Below are positions 54,734 through 63,321 of a DNA stretch of 64,000 nt, piece after piece. The notes below the pieces were generated by a model. The model did not search any database and was not told the DNA's origin. It saw only the letters and a program-made list of their open reading frames with translations. The position numbers and the translations under genes were made by a program. How positions within the stretch are numbered: position 1 is the stretch's first letter; each line of letters starts with the position of its first letter. Origin of the DNA: Limosilactobacillus reuteri (lineage in GTDB: Bacteria > Bacillota > Bacilli > Lactobacillales > Lactobacillaceae); the NCBI RefSeq assembly GCF_013694365.1, contig NZ_CP059275.1, forward strand, positions 1,736,001 to 1,800,000. Reading direction: 5' to 3'.

Positions 54734-55321
54734 ATGAAACAGCTAGTATTACCCATCAAAGATACCAACGTCCTCCACGAAGTTGAAGATACTTTACTCC
54801 ATAATTTCCGAGAAGGGCGTCGTAATTACACAATCTTCCAAGTTGGCAAGGCCACTCTGCTTCGGGTGAGTGATGTATTGGCTCTCAGACGCAGCGAAAT
54901 CTATGAAAGTGATGGAGCTATCAAGAAAAATGCTTATATTCGGGATAAAAAAACTGGCAAGCCTAATGTTTTATACCTTAAACCAGTAAAACAGGACCTA
55001 ATCGACTATTTTAACTGGCTAAACGAGCAAAACATTCAATCCGAGTGGCTTTTCCCCTCCTCACGGGACCATTCTCGGCATATTACAGAAAAGCAGTTTT
55101 ACAAAATAATGGCTAAAACTGGCGATTTATTGGGAATTAGCTATCTTGGAACCCACAGCATGAGAAAGACGGGTGCCTACCGTGTTTACACGCAAACCCA
55201 TTACAATATTGGCCTGGTGATGAGCCTTTTAAACCATACATCTGAAGCTATGACTTTAAAATATCTGGGATTGGACCAGGTTAGCCGTGAAAAAATGCTC
55301 GATGAAGTCAAGTTTGATTAA
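54734..55321 (+). CDS. Small tyrosine recombinase
   Basis: 195 residues: only the catalytic domain, without the usual arm-binding and SAM-like domains. Arg44 (LLRVSDVLALR), His141 and Arg144 (HSMRKTG), His168 (LLNH) and nucleophile Tyr177 (LKYLGL) form the active site. Plasmid resolvases for multimer resolution often have this short form. No att site is visible because flanks are removed. Confidence 0.85.
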   Translation: MKQLVLPIKDTNVLHEVEDTLLHNFREGRRNYTIFQVGKATLLRVSDVLALRRSEIYESDGAIKKNAYIRDKKTGKPNVLYLKPVKQDLIDYFNWLNEQNIQSEWLFPSSRDHSRHITEKQFYKIMAKTGDLLGISYLGTHSMRKTGAYRVYTQTHYNIGLVMSLLNHTSEAMTLKYLGLDQVSREKMLDEVKFD

Positions 55322-55612
55322 ATGATGCTAAAGAATAATAATGAAATTGTTGCCGAAACTGATGAGGATTTACAATTACAAGCAGGTATGCAGCTGGATT
55401 CAAATGAACGACAATGTTTATTATCTAATGGTATGCTTTTTGTTGATACACAGCGGATTCAACCTTATCTATCATCAATCAGAGTATACTTACAAAATAC
55501 TCAACCAGCTGAGCGAGTTTGGACTCTATTTAAGGTTCAGGACATAGCCAATAATCAGCTCGCAAATTACATCTTATCGGTCGCGATCACCCCGCAAAAC
55601 CAGGGTGAATAA
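55322..55612 (+). CDS. Hypothetical protein
   Basis: 96 residues (MMLKNNNEIVAETDEDLQL...). It has an acidic N-terminal part, then a mixed alpha/beta region (SIRVYLQNTQPAERVWTLFKVQDI). No family recognised. It lies between a plasmid recombinase and tet(W). Confidence 0.4.
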   Translation: MMLKNNNEIVAETDEDLQLQAGMQLDSNERQCLLSNGMLFVDTQRIQPYLSSIRVYLQNTQPAERVWTLFKVQDIANNQLANYILSVAITPQNQGE

Positions 55613-57538
55613 ATGAAAATAATCAATATTGGAATTCTTGCCCATGTAGACGCTGGAAAGACGACCTTGACGGAGAGCCTGCTATATGCCAGCGGAGCCA
55701 TTTCAGAACCGGGGAACGTCAAAAAAGGGACAACGAGGACGGACACCATGTTTTTGGAGCGGCAGCGTGGGATTACCATTCAAGCGGCAGTCACTTCCTT
55801 CCAGTGGCACAGATGTAAAGTCAACATTGTGGATACGCCCGGCCACATGGATTTTTTGGCGGAGGTGTACCGCTCTTTGGCTGTTTTAGATGGGGCCATC
55901 TTGGTGATCTCCGCTAAAGATGGCGTGCAGGCCCAGACCCGTATTCTGTTCCATGCCCTGCGGAAAATGAACATTCCCACCGTTATCTTTATCAACAAGA
56001 TCGACCAGGCTGGCGTTGATTTGCAGAGCGTGGTTCAGTCTGTTCGGGATAAGCTCTCCGCCGATATTATCATCAAGCAGACGGTGTCGCTGTCCCCGGA
56101 AATAGTCCTGGAGGAAAATACCGACATAGAAGCATGGGATGCGGTCATCGAAAATAACGATAAATTATTGGAAAAGTATATCGCAGGAGAACCAATCAGC
56201 CGGGAAAAACTTGTGCGGGAGGAACAGCGGCGGGTTCAAGACGCCTCCCTGTTCCCGGTCTATTATGGCAGCGCCAAAAAGGGCCTTGGCATTCAACCGT
56301 TGATGGATGCGGTGACAGGGCTGTTCCAACCGATTGGGGAACAGGGGAGCGCCGCCCTATGCGGCAGCGTTTTCAAGGTGGAGTATACAGATTGCGGCCA
56401 GCGGCGTGTCTATCTACGGCTATACAGCGGAACGCTGCGCCTGCGGGATACGGTGGCCCTGGCCGGGAGAGAAAAGCTGAAAATCACAGAGATGCGTATT
56501 CCATCCAAAGGGGAAATTGTTCGGACAGACACCGCTTATCCGGGTGAAATTGTTATCCTTCCCAGCGACAGCGTGAGGTTAAACGATGTATTAGGGGACC
56601 CAACCCGGCTCCCTCGTAAAAGGTGGCGTGAGGACCCCCTCCCCATGCTGCGGACGTCGATTGCGCCGAAAACGGCAGCGCAAAGAGAACGGCTGCTGGA
56701 CGCTCTTACGCAACTTGCGGATACTGACCCGCTTTTGCGCTGCGAGGTGGATTCCATCACCCATGAGATCATTCTTTCTTTTTTGGGCCGGGTGCAGTTG
56801 GAGGTTGTTTCCGCTTTGCTGTCGGAAAAATACAAGCTTGAAACAGTGGTAAAGGAACCCACCGTCATTTATAAGGAGCGGCCGCTCAAAGCAGCCAGCC
56901 ACACCATCCATATCGAGGTGCCGCCCAACCCGTTTTGGGCATCCATCGGACTGTCTGTTACACCACTCCCGCTTGGCTCCGGTGTACAATACGAGAGCCG
57001 GGTTTCGCTGGGATACTTGAACCAGAGTTTTCAAAACGCTGTCAGGGATGGTATCCGTTACGGGCTGGAGCAGGGCTTGTTCGGCTGGAACGTAACGGAC
57101 TGTAAGATTTGCTTTGAATACGGGCTTTATTACAGTCCGGTCAGCACGCCGGCGGACTTCCGCTCATTGGCCCCGATTGTATTGGAACAGGCATTGAAGG
57201 AATCAGGGACGCAACTGCTGGAACCTTATCTCTCCTTCACCCTCTATGCGCCCCGGGAATATCTTTCCAGGGCTTATCATGATGCACCGAAATACTGTGC
57301 CACCATCGAAACGGTCCAGGAAAAAAAGGATGAAGTTGTCTTTACTGGCGAGATTCCCGCCCGCTGTATACAGGCATACCGTACTGATCTGGCCTCTTAC
57401 ACCAACGGGCAGAGCGTATGCCTTACAGAACTGAAAGGGTATCAGGCCGCTGACGGCAAGCCAGTCATCCAGCCCCGCCGTCCAAACAGCCGCCTGGACA
57501 AGGTGCGCTATATGTTTCAGAAGATCAGGAAGAACTAG
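55613..57538 (+). CDS. tet(W): Tetracycline resistance ribosomal protection protein Tet(W)
   Basis: 641 residues, an EF-G-like GTPase: G1 [11 protein letters not shown]3 DTPGHMDF, G4 INKID. It displaces tetracycline from the ribosome. The sequence matches Tet(W) closely from memory, but the C-terminus reads MFQKIRKN rather than the usual MFQKVM, making it two residues longer. It is strongly GC-rich, as expected for this gene and unlike the Lactobacillus genes around it, so it was acquired. The tet(W) leader is not retained. Confidence 0.95.
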   Translation: MKIINIGILAHVDAGKTTLTESLLYASGAISEPGNVKKGTTRTDTMFLERQRGITIQAAVTSFQWHRCKVNIVDTPGHMDFLAEVYRSLAVLDGAILVISAKDGVQAQTRILFHALRKMNIPTVIFINKIDQAGVDLQSVVQSVRDKLSADIIIKQTVSLSPEIVLEENTDIEAWDAVIENNDKLLEKYIAGEPISREKLVREEQRRVQDASLFPVYYGSAKKGLGIQPLMDAVTGLFQPIGEQGSAALCGSVFKVEYTDCGQRRVYLRLYSGTLRLRDTVALAGREKLKITEMRIPSKGEIVRTDTAYPGEIVILPSDSVRLNDVLGDPTRLPRKRWREDPLPMLRTSIAPKTAAQRERLLDALTQLADTDPLLRCEVDSITHEIILSFLGRVQLEVVSALLSEKYKLETVVKEPTVIYKERPLKAASHTIHIEVPPNPFWASIGLSVTPLPLGSGVQYESRVSLGYLNQSFQNAVRDGIRYGLEQGLFGWNVTDCKICFEYGLYYSPVSTPADFRSLAPIVLEQALKESGTQLLEPYLSFTLYAPREYLSRAYHDAPKYCATIETVQEKKDEVVFTGEIPARCIQAYRTDLASYTNGQSVCLTELKGYQAADGKPVIQPRRPNSRLDKVRYMFQKIRKN

Positions 57539-58585
57539 ATGAGCATTAATGAAGGTAATCAAGCTTATCTTGATGGGTTAAGCTCCAATGGCAATACTTT
57601 AACCGTAACTGGTTGGCATGCTACCAACCAAGCTGCTGGTCGTCCTTACCATTACATTATTGCCTGGGACCGGAACCTTGGTCATGAAATTGCACGGCAA
57701 AAGGTAACGGCCGTTAGTCGCCCTGATGTTGCTAAAGCTTATAGCACCGTTGCTAATGCTGTAAACTCCGGATTCAGTGTTAAATTTAACCTAACTCCAC
57801 AGTTCTTTAATGATAATATTCAGTTTATTTCCCGTTGGACGGACGATGCTGCCGGAAATGGGAATGCTGTAGATTATTGGTTTAAGCCAATGAATCGGAC
57901 GAACCGAGCCAACCTTGATTCTGTTACACTAAGTAATGGTCAAGTAAGGGTTGCCGGATGGCATGCTACAGATCTTTCACAGCTTGAACCTAATCATTAT
58001 TTGATCGTGTTTGATAATACTACTGGACAACAGGTTGCTTCTGAAAAGGTAGATCTGCTATCATCTCAGGATGTTAAGAATGTCTTTGGTGATATTCAGA
58101 CTGCAGACCACTCACGGTTTAACTACACATTCAACTCACTACATTTGATTCCAGGACACAATTACTCATTAGTTAGCCGATATTCAGCAGATGCTAATGG
58201 TAATGGTAACGATGGTGCACACACCGATTCATGGTTAAATATGGGTACTTTCCAACAGTCGGCTTACTCTATTGATCATGTGGCACTCAACCGTCGTCAT
58301 ATGACTGTCCAGGGGTGGGTAGCTAATGACAATGCAATGACCAGACCATATGCTTATGCGATCTTATTACAAAACGGTCATGAAATTGGCCGCCAGCGTT
58401 TAAATCTTAGTGAGCGTGCTGATGTTGCTAAGGTTTACCCGCAGATTTATCGTAGTCAATACAGTGGATTTAACACCAGTTTTGATTTGCCAACTGCTTC
58501 TACTAACGGATTGCAATTGGTCTTGAGATTTACTGATGATCCAGCAGGCAATGGTAATAGCTCTGATAAGTGGATAAATCTGTAA
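57539..58585 (+). CDS. Surface-repeat protein fragment, three repeats of about 115 aa
   Basis: 348 residues, made of three repeats. They are marked by LTVTGWHATN, VRVAGWHATD and MTVQGWVAND near their starts, and by RWTDDAAGNGN, RYSADANGNGN and RFTDDPAGNGN near their ends. These repeats occur in L. reuteri glucansucrases and wall hydrolases, where they probably bind the wall or sugars. No signal peptide, catalytic domain or anchor is present, so it is likely a 5'-truncated end of a bigger surface protein. Confidence 0.75.
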   Translation: MSINEGNQAYLDGLSSNGNTLTVTGWHATNQAAGRPYHYIIAWDRNLGHEIARQKVTAVSRPDVAKAYSTVANAVNSGFSVKFNLTPQFFNDNIQFISRWTDDAAGNGNAVDYWFKPMNRTNRANLDSVTLSNGQVRVAGWHATDLSQLEPNHYLIVFDNTTGQQVASEKVDLLSSQDVKNVFGDIQTADHSRFNYTFNSLHLIPGHNYSLVSRYSADANGNGNDGAHTDSWLNMGTFQQSAYSIDHVALNRRHMTVQGWVANDNAMTRPYAYAILLQNGHEIGRQRLNLSERADVAKVYPQIYRSQYSGFNTSFDLPTASTNGLQLVLRFTDDPAGNGNSSDKWINL

Positions 58586-58906
58586 ATGTCACTACTTCAA
58601 CATAATAGAAAATTATCAGACAAAGTTAGCATACAAGCAAAGAATCAAGTTACTCGTGATGAAATCGTACCCCAGACTCAATCAGTAACATTCATACGCA
58701 ATTTACGAGTCGATAATCATATTACCAATCAAGTTGCTGCATTAATTGATCTAGGTATAGCAGAGAATACCAAGCAATTAATTAACGACATGGTACAATC
58801 TCGTATTAATCAACTAAACAAAGAAGACCAAAATAGATTACAAAAGATAATACAAGCATTAGAAATGAAAGACTTTTATACAGTCCAAAGTAAAGTAAAA
58901 AAGTAA
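58586..58906 (+). CDS. DUF5388-type plasmid partition-associated protein
   Basis: 106 residues. The IRNLRVDNHITNQVAALIDLG segment with the following helix (TKQLINDMVQSRINQL) resembles small ribbon-helix-helix-containing proteins encoded after parA on lactobacillus plasmids. It probably binds a centromere-like site as the ParB partner. It precedes parA here, but usually follows it. Confidence 0.75.
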   Translation: MSLLQHNRKLSDKVSIQAKNQVTRDEIVPQTQSVTFIRNLRVDNHITNQVAALIDLGIAENTKQLINDMVQSRINQLNKEDQNRLQKIIQALEMKDFYTVQSKVKK

Positions 58907-59725
58907 ATGGATACTTGTGTAATGTCTTTTTGCAATCAAAAGGGTGGAGTCGGCAAAAGTTCCACTACCGCATTAGTCAGTTATAACCTCGCTAAAATGG
59001 GATACAAATGTTTAACAATTGATTTTGACCCTCAAGCCAATTTAACTTCGCTTTTTATTAAAACAAAGTCCACACAAAATTCTGGTGTTATTTCAATTAA
59101 GACCTCATTAATGACAGCAATTAAAAATAATATTAACTTCTCAAAAATAACTATTCCAATTATTGATAATCTTGATTTGATTCCTAACGCTTCAGATTTC
59201 TTTCTTTACTCACGTTTCCTTGAAAGTATGTTTAATAATGAAATAGATAGAGTCCAGTATTTAGCTAATAAAATAAGCACTGACTTACAAAATAAATATG
59301 ACTTTATTTTTATCGATGTTCCACCAACGTTTGGATTGGCTAATGACTCAGCCTTCTACGCTTGTAATCAACTAATTATTGTTTTACAAACTCAAGAACG
59401 TGCTCTTGATGGTGCCAAAGTTTTAGTCAACTATCTCCAATCAAACCTAATTGACGATTTTCATTCAAATGTTGATATTCTTGGTATCCTCCCTGTACTC
59501 TCTAAGAGAAACGCACAAGTTGATACCGAAATCTTAAATTCTGCTATTCAAGAATTTGGACAAGAAAATATTTTCAGCAACCATATTATGACCATGGAGC
59601 GTGTCAAAAGAATGGATATGACTGGAATTACCGATGGTAAAAACGATATTTGGGATAAGAGAACTCATCAAGCATACATAAACGTTGCTAAAGAAATCCT
59701 CGAACGACTAGGAGTAAAAGCATAA
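58907..59725 (+). CDS. parA: ParA-family plasmid partition ATPase
   Basis: 272 residues. The deviant Walker A is QKGGVGKSS (about 11-19), Walker A' is TIDFDPQANLT, and Walker B is FIFIDVPPTFG. ParA moves plasmid copies apart using ATP and the nucleoid. It is paired with the DUF5388 protein. No replication initiator gene is found in the window. Confidence 0.92.
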   Translation: MDTCVMSFCNQKGGVGKSSTTALVSYNLAKMGYKCLTIDFDPQANLTSLFIKTKSTQNSGVISIKTSLMTAIKNNINFSKITIPIIDNLDLIPNASDFFLYSRFLESMFNNEIDRVQYLANKISTDLQNKYDFIFIDVPPTFGLANDSAFYACNQLIIVLQTQERALDGAKVLVNYLQSNLIDDFHSNVDILGILPVLSKRNAQVDTEILNSAIQEFGQENIFSNHIMTMERVKRMDMTGITDGKNDIWDKRTHQAYINVAKEILERLGVKA

Positions 59726-59848
59726 ATGGGACAAGGGCAAGGTGCGTTTAAATTATCTGCATTGCAATTATTGATGAGCTCAGCAGCAGTATTTGCTAAG
59801 TTGATTAATGATTGCGATGGGTTGACTGAGAGAGCAATGTTCTCTTGA
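59726..59848 (+). CDS. Small hypothetical protein (40 aa)
   Basis: A 40-codon frame starts directly at the parA stop (MGQGQGAFKLSALQLLMSS) and ends 3 bases before the relaxase ATG. It has a hydrophobic centre but no known motif. Possibly a fragment. Confidence 0.3.
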   Translation: MGQGQGAFKLSALQLLMSSAAVFAKLINDCDGLTERAMFS

Positions 59849-59851
59849 GAT

Positions 59852-61969
59852 ATGGGTGATGATAATATGTCGATTAAATGCACGGTAACAACTGACTTAC
59901 AAGCCAAGGATAAGAACGGTTATTCTGGCATTCAAAAGCACGTTGAACATGATAAAAAGATTAATCACACTAACCAAGATATTGTGTTCAGCGAAACTCA
60001 ATTTAATCAATATGATAAATCTCCGAAAACACGAGCAGCAATCGACCAATGGAACAATGAACATTTCAAAGACTATGTTGAGGAACACGATAAACATCAA
60101 CGTGAAAAGGGACACGCAGAACGGCAATACGGCAGTGTTAAAAACTACCTAAAACGGAAAAAGAAGGCGACCGCTGTATTAACCATCGGTAATATGGAAG
60201 TTCAAAGTAAATTAATGCAACAATTCTGTCCTAAGACTTCCTATCAGGAAGAAAAGTTGCCGGACGGTACTACGCACTTAGTTTTCAAATTAAAGGACCA
60301 AAATAACCAACCAATCCCAGATAATATTGCGGTTGCCAAGCAGTTTTATGGCTGCTTCAATCGAGCCTTAATTAAGGCCACCAATAACAATGTTGGGTGG
60401 ACACTTAAAGATAAATCACGAGTTAATGTTGGCGATTATTTACATCGAGGTCGCTACGCCACCAATAATGATGAAATGGGAATCTCTCACATTCATTATG
60501 AAGTAGCTACCTTTGGCATGACCCGAGGGGGTAAAAAACGGGCAGCACATGTCACTAATTCATTAAACCAAGCCTTAGTAAGTCTCCATCACGCCGTTAC
60601 AGGTAAATACTGTTCCGGACGTGACGCTACGAAATGGTTTCGGGCCAACATGGACCAATTCGCCTTAAAATGCCTCGAAGATGAACTACATAAGACCTAC
60701 AAAGTGCCTCAAAATAAAAAAATCCTCGATTTTGAACGTAAAACCAAGGAAGATAAGACCGTACAAACTGGTCTTTCCATGGAACAGTTAAAAGCTCAAC
60801 ATCAGGAAATCGCTGACCACCAAAAAGCAGTTCAGTCACTACAAAGCCAAGCTGATAACTTAACTAACCAAAAGAATGATGTCCAATCACAAGTTGCAAC
60901 CGTCACTCAGAACCTAAAGAGCATCTACGAAGCCGCCACAGGCCACCAGGCGGTCGATAAAGACGGTAACGACCTTTCACCCCTAGCAATGGCAAACGGC
61001 ATTACAAAGGCTGCTAGAAGCTCTCAGAAGGATAAGCAACAAGCTGAACAGAACGCCAATGCTGCCCAAGAAAAGCAAACAGCCGCCGAAAATCAACAGA
61101 AGCAATTAGACCAACAATTAGCTCATCAACGCCAACAATTACAAACCCTGCAAAATCAGATTAGCGACGCTGACAAACAGATTAAGCAGCGCAAGCTCCA
61201 GCGTATCAAAGCCGCTCAACAAGAAATTGACCAAAACGACTTACTCGATAACAACGATCAACCAATTACAGTAACCGAAGCTAATGTAACCCAAATGGAA
61301 CAGGAATTAGATTCCTGGCGTCAAGAAGAGCGAGATAATTGGGAAACAGATAAACAAGACTATCAAGATGAACTTGATAACCTAAACCAAGAGATAACTA
61401 CTGCCCGTACTACCAAGACTGAATTATCAACTACCAACCAACAATTAACCACCCAGAATCAGCAACTCCAGAATGAAAATACAACCGTACAAAACCAAAT
61501 TAACGACTACAAAAACCAATTAGTCGATACCATTGCCGAAAATGCCCCTGAACACAAAGTTGACTCATCATTACTAAAGCCAAATGAAAAAGCTCAAGCG
61601 GTTATTACCAACACCGGACGACAGCAACATTTACGCCAGCCACTTAAATACCTGATGGACACCGTTACCGAAGTCCTACAAAAAGTCAAAACCGAAGCTA
61701 CCAAGTTCATTGACCATGTTGTCAAAATCCTAATAGCTCCTAACGGTGATCAGTCACCTAAAAATCTACAAAACCGAGAACTAGATCCATCAAGCATCAC
61801 AGCCTCAGACAAGCCAATTGACCATCTCAAAGAGAAACAATTACAAAACGACCCTGCCGTTAAACTAAAAAAAGCTATCCTGTCCGCCAATAGCGAACAA
61901 CTACAAAAGGTTGACCAGCAAGTCAAACAATCACTTAAACAACAAGTCGAAGATGACATTGAATATTAA
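59852..61969 (+). CDS. MobV/Pre-like plasmid relaxase
   Basis: 705 residues. The N-terminal GIQKHVEHDKKINHTNQDI resembles the first motif of Pre/MobV relaxases. DEMGISHIHYE (His213, His215, Glu217) corresponds to the metal-binding HxH motif. A long Gln-rich coiled coil spans about 310-570. It would nick oriT and start conjugal mobilisation. Met6 (MSIKCTV) is an alternative start. The first 123 bases occur three more times in the window, and an inverted copy follows the stop directly. The oriT cannot be located. Confidence 0.65.
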   Translation: MGDDNMSIKCTVTTDLQAKDKNGYSGIQKHVEHDKKINHTNQDIVFSETQFNQYDKSPKTRAAIDQWNNEHFKDYVEEHDKHQREKGHAERQYGSVKNYLKRKKKATAVLTIGNMEVQSKLMQQFCPKTSYQEEKLPDGTTHLVFKLKDQNNQPIPDNIAVAKQFYGCFNRALIKATNNNVGWTLKDKSRVNVGDYLHRGRYATNNDEMGISHIHYEVATFGMTRGGKKRAAHVTNSLNQALVSLHHAVTGKYCSGRDATKWFRANMDQFALKCLEDELHKTYKVPQNKKILDFERKTKEDKTVQTGLSMEQLKAQHQEIADHQKAVQSLQSQADNLTNQKNDVQSQVATVTQNLKSIYEAATGHQAVDKDGNDLSPLAMANGITKAARSSQKDKQQAEQNANAAQEKQTAAENQQKQLDQQLAHQRQQLQTLQNQISDADKQIKQRKLQRIKAAQQEIDQNDLLDNNDQPITVTEANVTQMEQELDSWRQEERDNWETDKQDYQDELDNLNQEITTARTTKTELSTTNQQLTTQNQQLQNENTTVQNQINDYKNQLVDTIAENAPEHKVDSSLLKPNEKAQAVITNTGRQQHLRQPLKYLMDTVTEVLQKVKTEATKFIDHVVKILIAPNGDQSPKNLQNRELDPSSITASDKPIDHLKEKQLQNDPAVKLKKAILSANSEQLQKVDQQVKQSLKQQVEDDIEY

Positions 61970-62096
61970 GTTAGTGTGATTAATCTTTTTATCATGTTCA
62001 ACGTGCTTTTGAATGCCAGAATAACCGTTCTTATCCTTGGCTTGTAAGTCAGTTGTTACCGTGCATTTAATCGACATATTATCATCACCCATATCG
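61970..62096 (-). repeat. Inverted copy of the relaxase 5' end (127 bases)
   Basis: Identical to 51073-51199 over 127 bases; its reverse complement is the first 123 bases of the relaxase gene plus CGAT before the ATG. On the minus strand it reads as the natural start of a relaxase gene, with 62097-62358 as its upstream region. The exact 127-base size matches a common assembler k-mer, hinting at a shared contig edge. Confidence 0.85.
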
Positions 62097-62220
62097 TTGG
62101 CTAATAGTCGTAACCTCTGCTTGAAGGTTCGTTCAGAATCGGTAGGGTAAGTATGCGATGTTTCCAGAATCTCCCACTTCAAGCATTAAACCGTAGGTTT
62201 AGCTAAGTGGGAGTAGTTCA
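62097..62220 (+). mobile_element. IS200/IS605-type right end with candidate guide-RNA scaffold
   Basis: CTCCCACTT (62171-62179) pairs with AAGTGGGAG (62205-62213); inside, TAAACC (62187-62192) pairs with GGTTTA (62196-62201). The upstream GGTAGGGTAAGTATGCGATG run and the ending AGTAGTTCA are familiar from tnpB-type elements of lactobacilli, where this part of the element is transcribed as the omega (guide) RNA. The tnpB gene itself is missing. On this strand the element end points toward 62220. Confidence 0.55.
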
Positions 62221-62358
62221 ATATAATTGTTAAGATATCGTGGAAATCAACCACAAGGCTCGAGGCTAAGTCCGAACGATAATCAGCCCGTGCCGTGCTA
62301 ATTACCATTCTATCCTTAGCCCACCGCCTTGTCGAGGAGGTTAATTCCCACTTACTTT
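62221..62358 (-). other. Interrupted minus-strand reading frame flanking the IS end; imperfect inverted repeat
   Basis: On the minus strand a frame is open from about 62356 to 62189 (WAKDRMVISTARADYRS then LASSLVVDFHDILTII) and runs into the IS end, so it may be a gene cut by the insertion. The same bases form pairs CAAGGC/GCCTTG and GGCTAAG/CTTAGCC (about 62261-62332). I cannot name the protein. GAGGAGG just before 62341 is too far from the hydrolase ATG at 62359 to be its usual ribosome-binding site. Confidence 0.35.
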
Positions 62359-63321
62359 ATGGCAAAACGTAAAATGATTCTTGATTTAGATACTGGTGTT
62401 GATGACGCTTTAGCTATTGCCTATGCGCTCGCTGACCCAGAAGTTGATCTAATCGGAATTGTAAGTTCATATGGTAACAACCTATTAGATGTTTGTGCCG
62501 AAAACAGCCTTAAGTTATTGGAATTATTAGGTCACACTGATATTCCAGTATTTAAGGGTCTTCCACATTCATGCACTACTGACCACTTTGATGTAATGCA
62601 AGTTTCAAAGGATATCCACGGTGATAACGGTATCGGTGATGTTGAATTACCTGCGCCAAGTCGGGCTCTTGAAGAACAATCCGGTGTTGATTTCTACATC
62701 GAAGCCGCTCACAAGTATGGCAAGGACTTAATCATCATCCCTACTGGTCCAATGACTAACTTAGCTGCTGCTTTGAAGAAGGATCCTGAAATTGCTGACT
62801 TGATTGGTAATGTCACATTCATGGGTGGTGCCTTAACTGTTGAAGGTAATGTTACTCCTGTCGCAGAAGCTAACATTAACCAAGACCCAAAGGCTGCCGA
62901 TGAAGTAATGAAGTCCAATTTGCCACTTACGATGGTTGGTCTTGATGTTACTCTTCGTACTCTTCTTACTAAGAACGAAACAAAGCAATGGCGTGAATTA
63001 GGCACTGCTTCCGGTAAGGCTTTTGCTGATATTACCGACTTCTACATCGACGCTTACTACAACCTTGATATTGATAAGCGTGGTTGTGCCCTCCACGATC
63101 CATTAGCTGTTGGTGTTGGTATTGACCCATCATTTGTTTCAACTATTAGCTTATTCATGAAGGTTGTTTACCAAGAAGGACCTTACTATGGTCGGACAAT
63201 CGGTGACAACGCTAAGTTAAACGATCCTAACCCTAATGTTAAGGTTGCCGTTAACGTTGACAAAGAACGTTACCTCAAGGCCTTCATGGACCGCCTAAAC
63301 AAGCTTTTCAAAGAAAATTAA
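62359..63321 (+). CDS. Nucleoside hydrolase
   Basis: 320 residues from ATG at 62359. The calcium-binding signature DLDTGVDD (Asp11, Asp15, Asp16) and the later LHDPLAVGVG are those of inosine-uridine preferring hydrolases, with MGGALTVEGNVTPVAEANI forming the ribose-binding loop. It splits nucleosides to base and ribose for salvage. An upstream TTG at 62329 would add ten residues (SRRLIPTYF) unlike the family, so I reject it. Confidence 0.92.
   Translation: MAKRKMILDLDTGVDDALAIAYALADPEVDLIGIVSSYGNNLLDVCAENSLKLLELLGHTDIPVFKGLPHSCTTDHFDVMQVSKDIHGDNGIGDVELPAPSRALEEQSGVDFYIEAAHKYGKDLIIIPTGPMTNLAAALKKDPEIADLIGNVTFMGGALTVEGNVTPVAEANINQDPKAADEVMKSNLPLTMVGLDVTLRTLLTKNETKQWRELGTASGKAFADITDFYIDAYYNLDIDKRGCALHDPLAVGVGIDPSFVSTISLFMKVVYQEGPYYGRTIGDNAKLNDPNPNVKVAVNVDKERYLKAFMDRLNKLFKEN

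Noticed and set aside
59852-62096. New transposon with 123-bp terminal inverted repeats carrying a relaxase
   Set aside because: The repeats are coding sequence of the relaxase itself, the 127-base unit fits an assembly k-mer, and no target duplication is seen.
62329-62358. TTG start ten codons upstream of the nucleoside hydrolase
   Set aside because: The added residues do not fit the family, and these bases belong to the preceding non-coding/minus-strand stretch.
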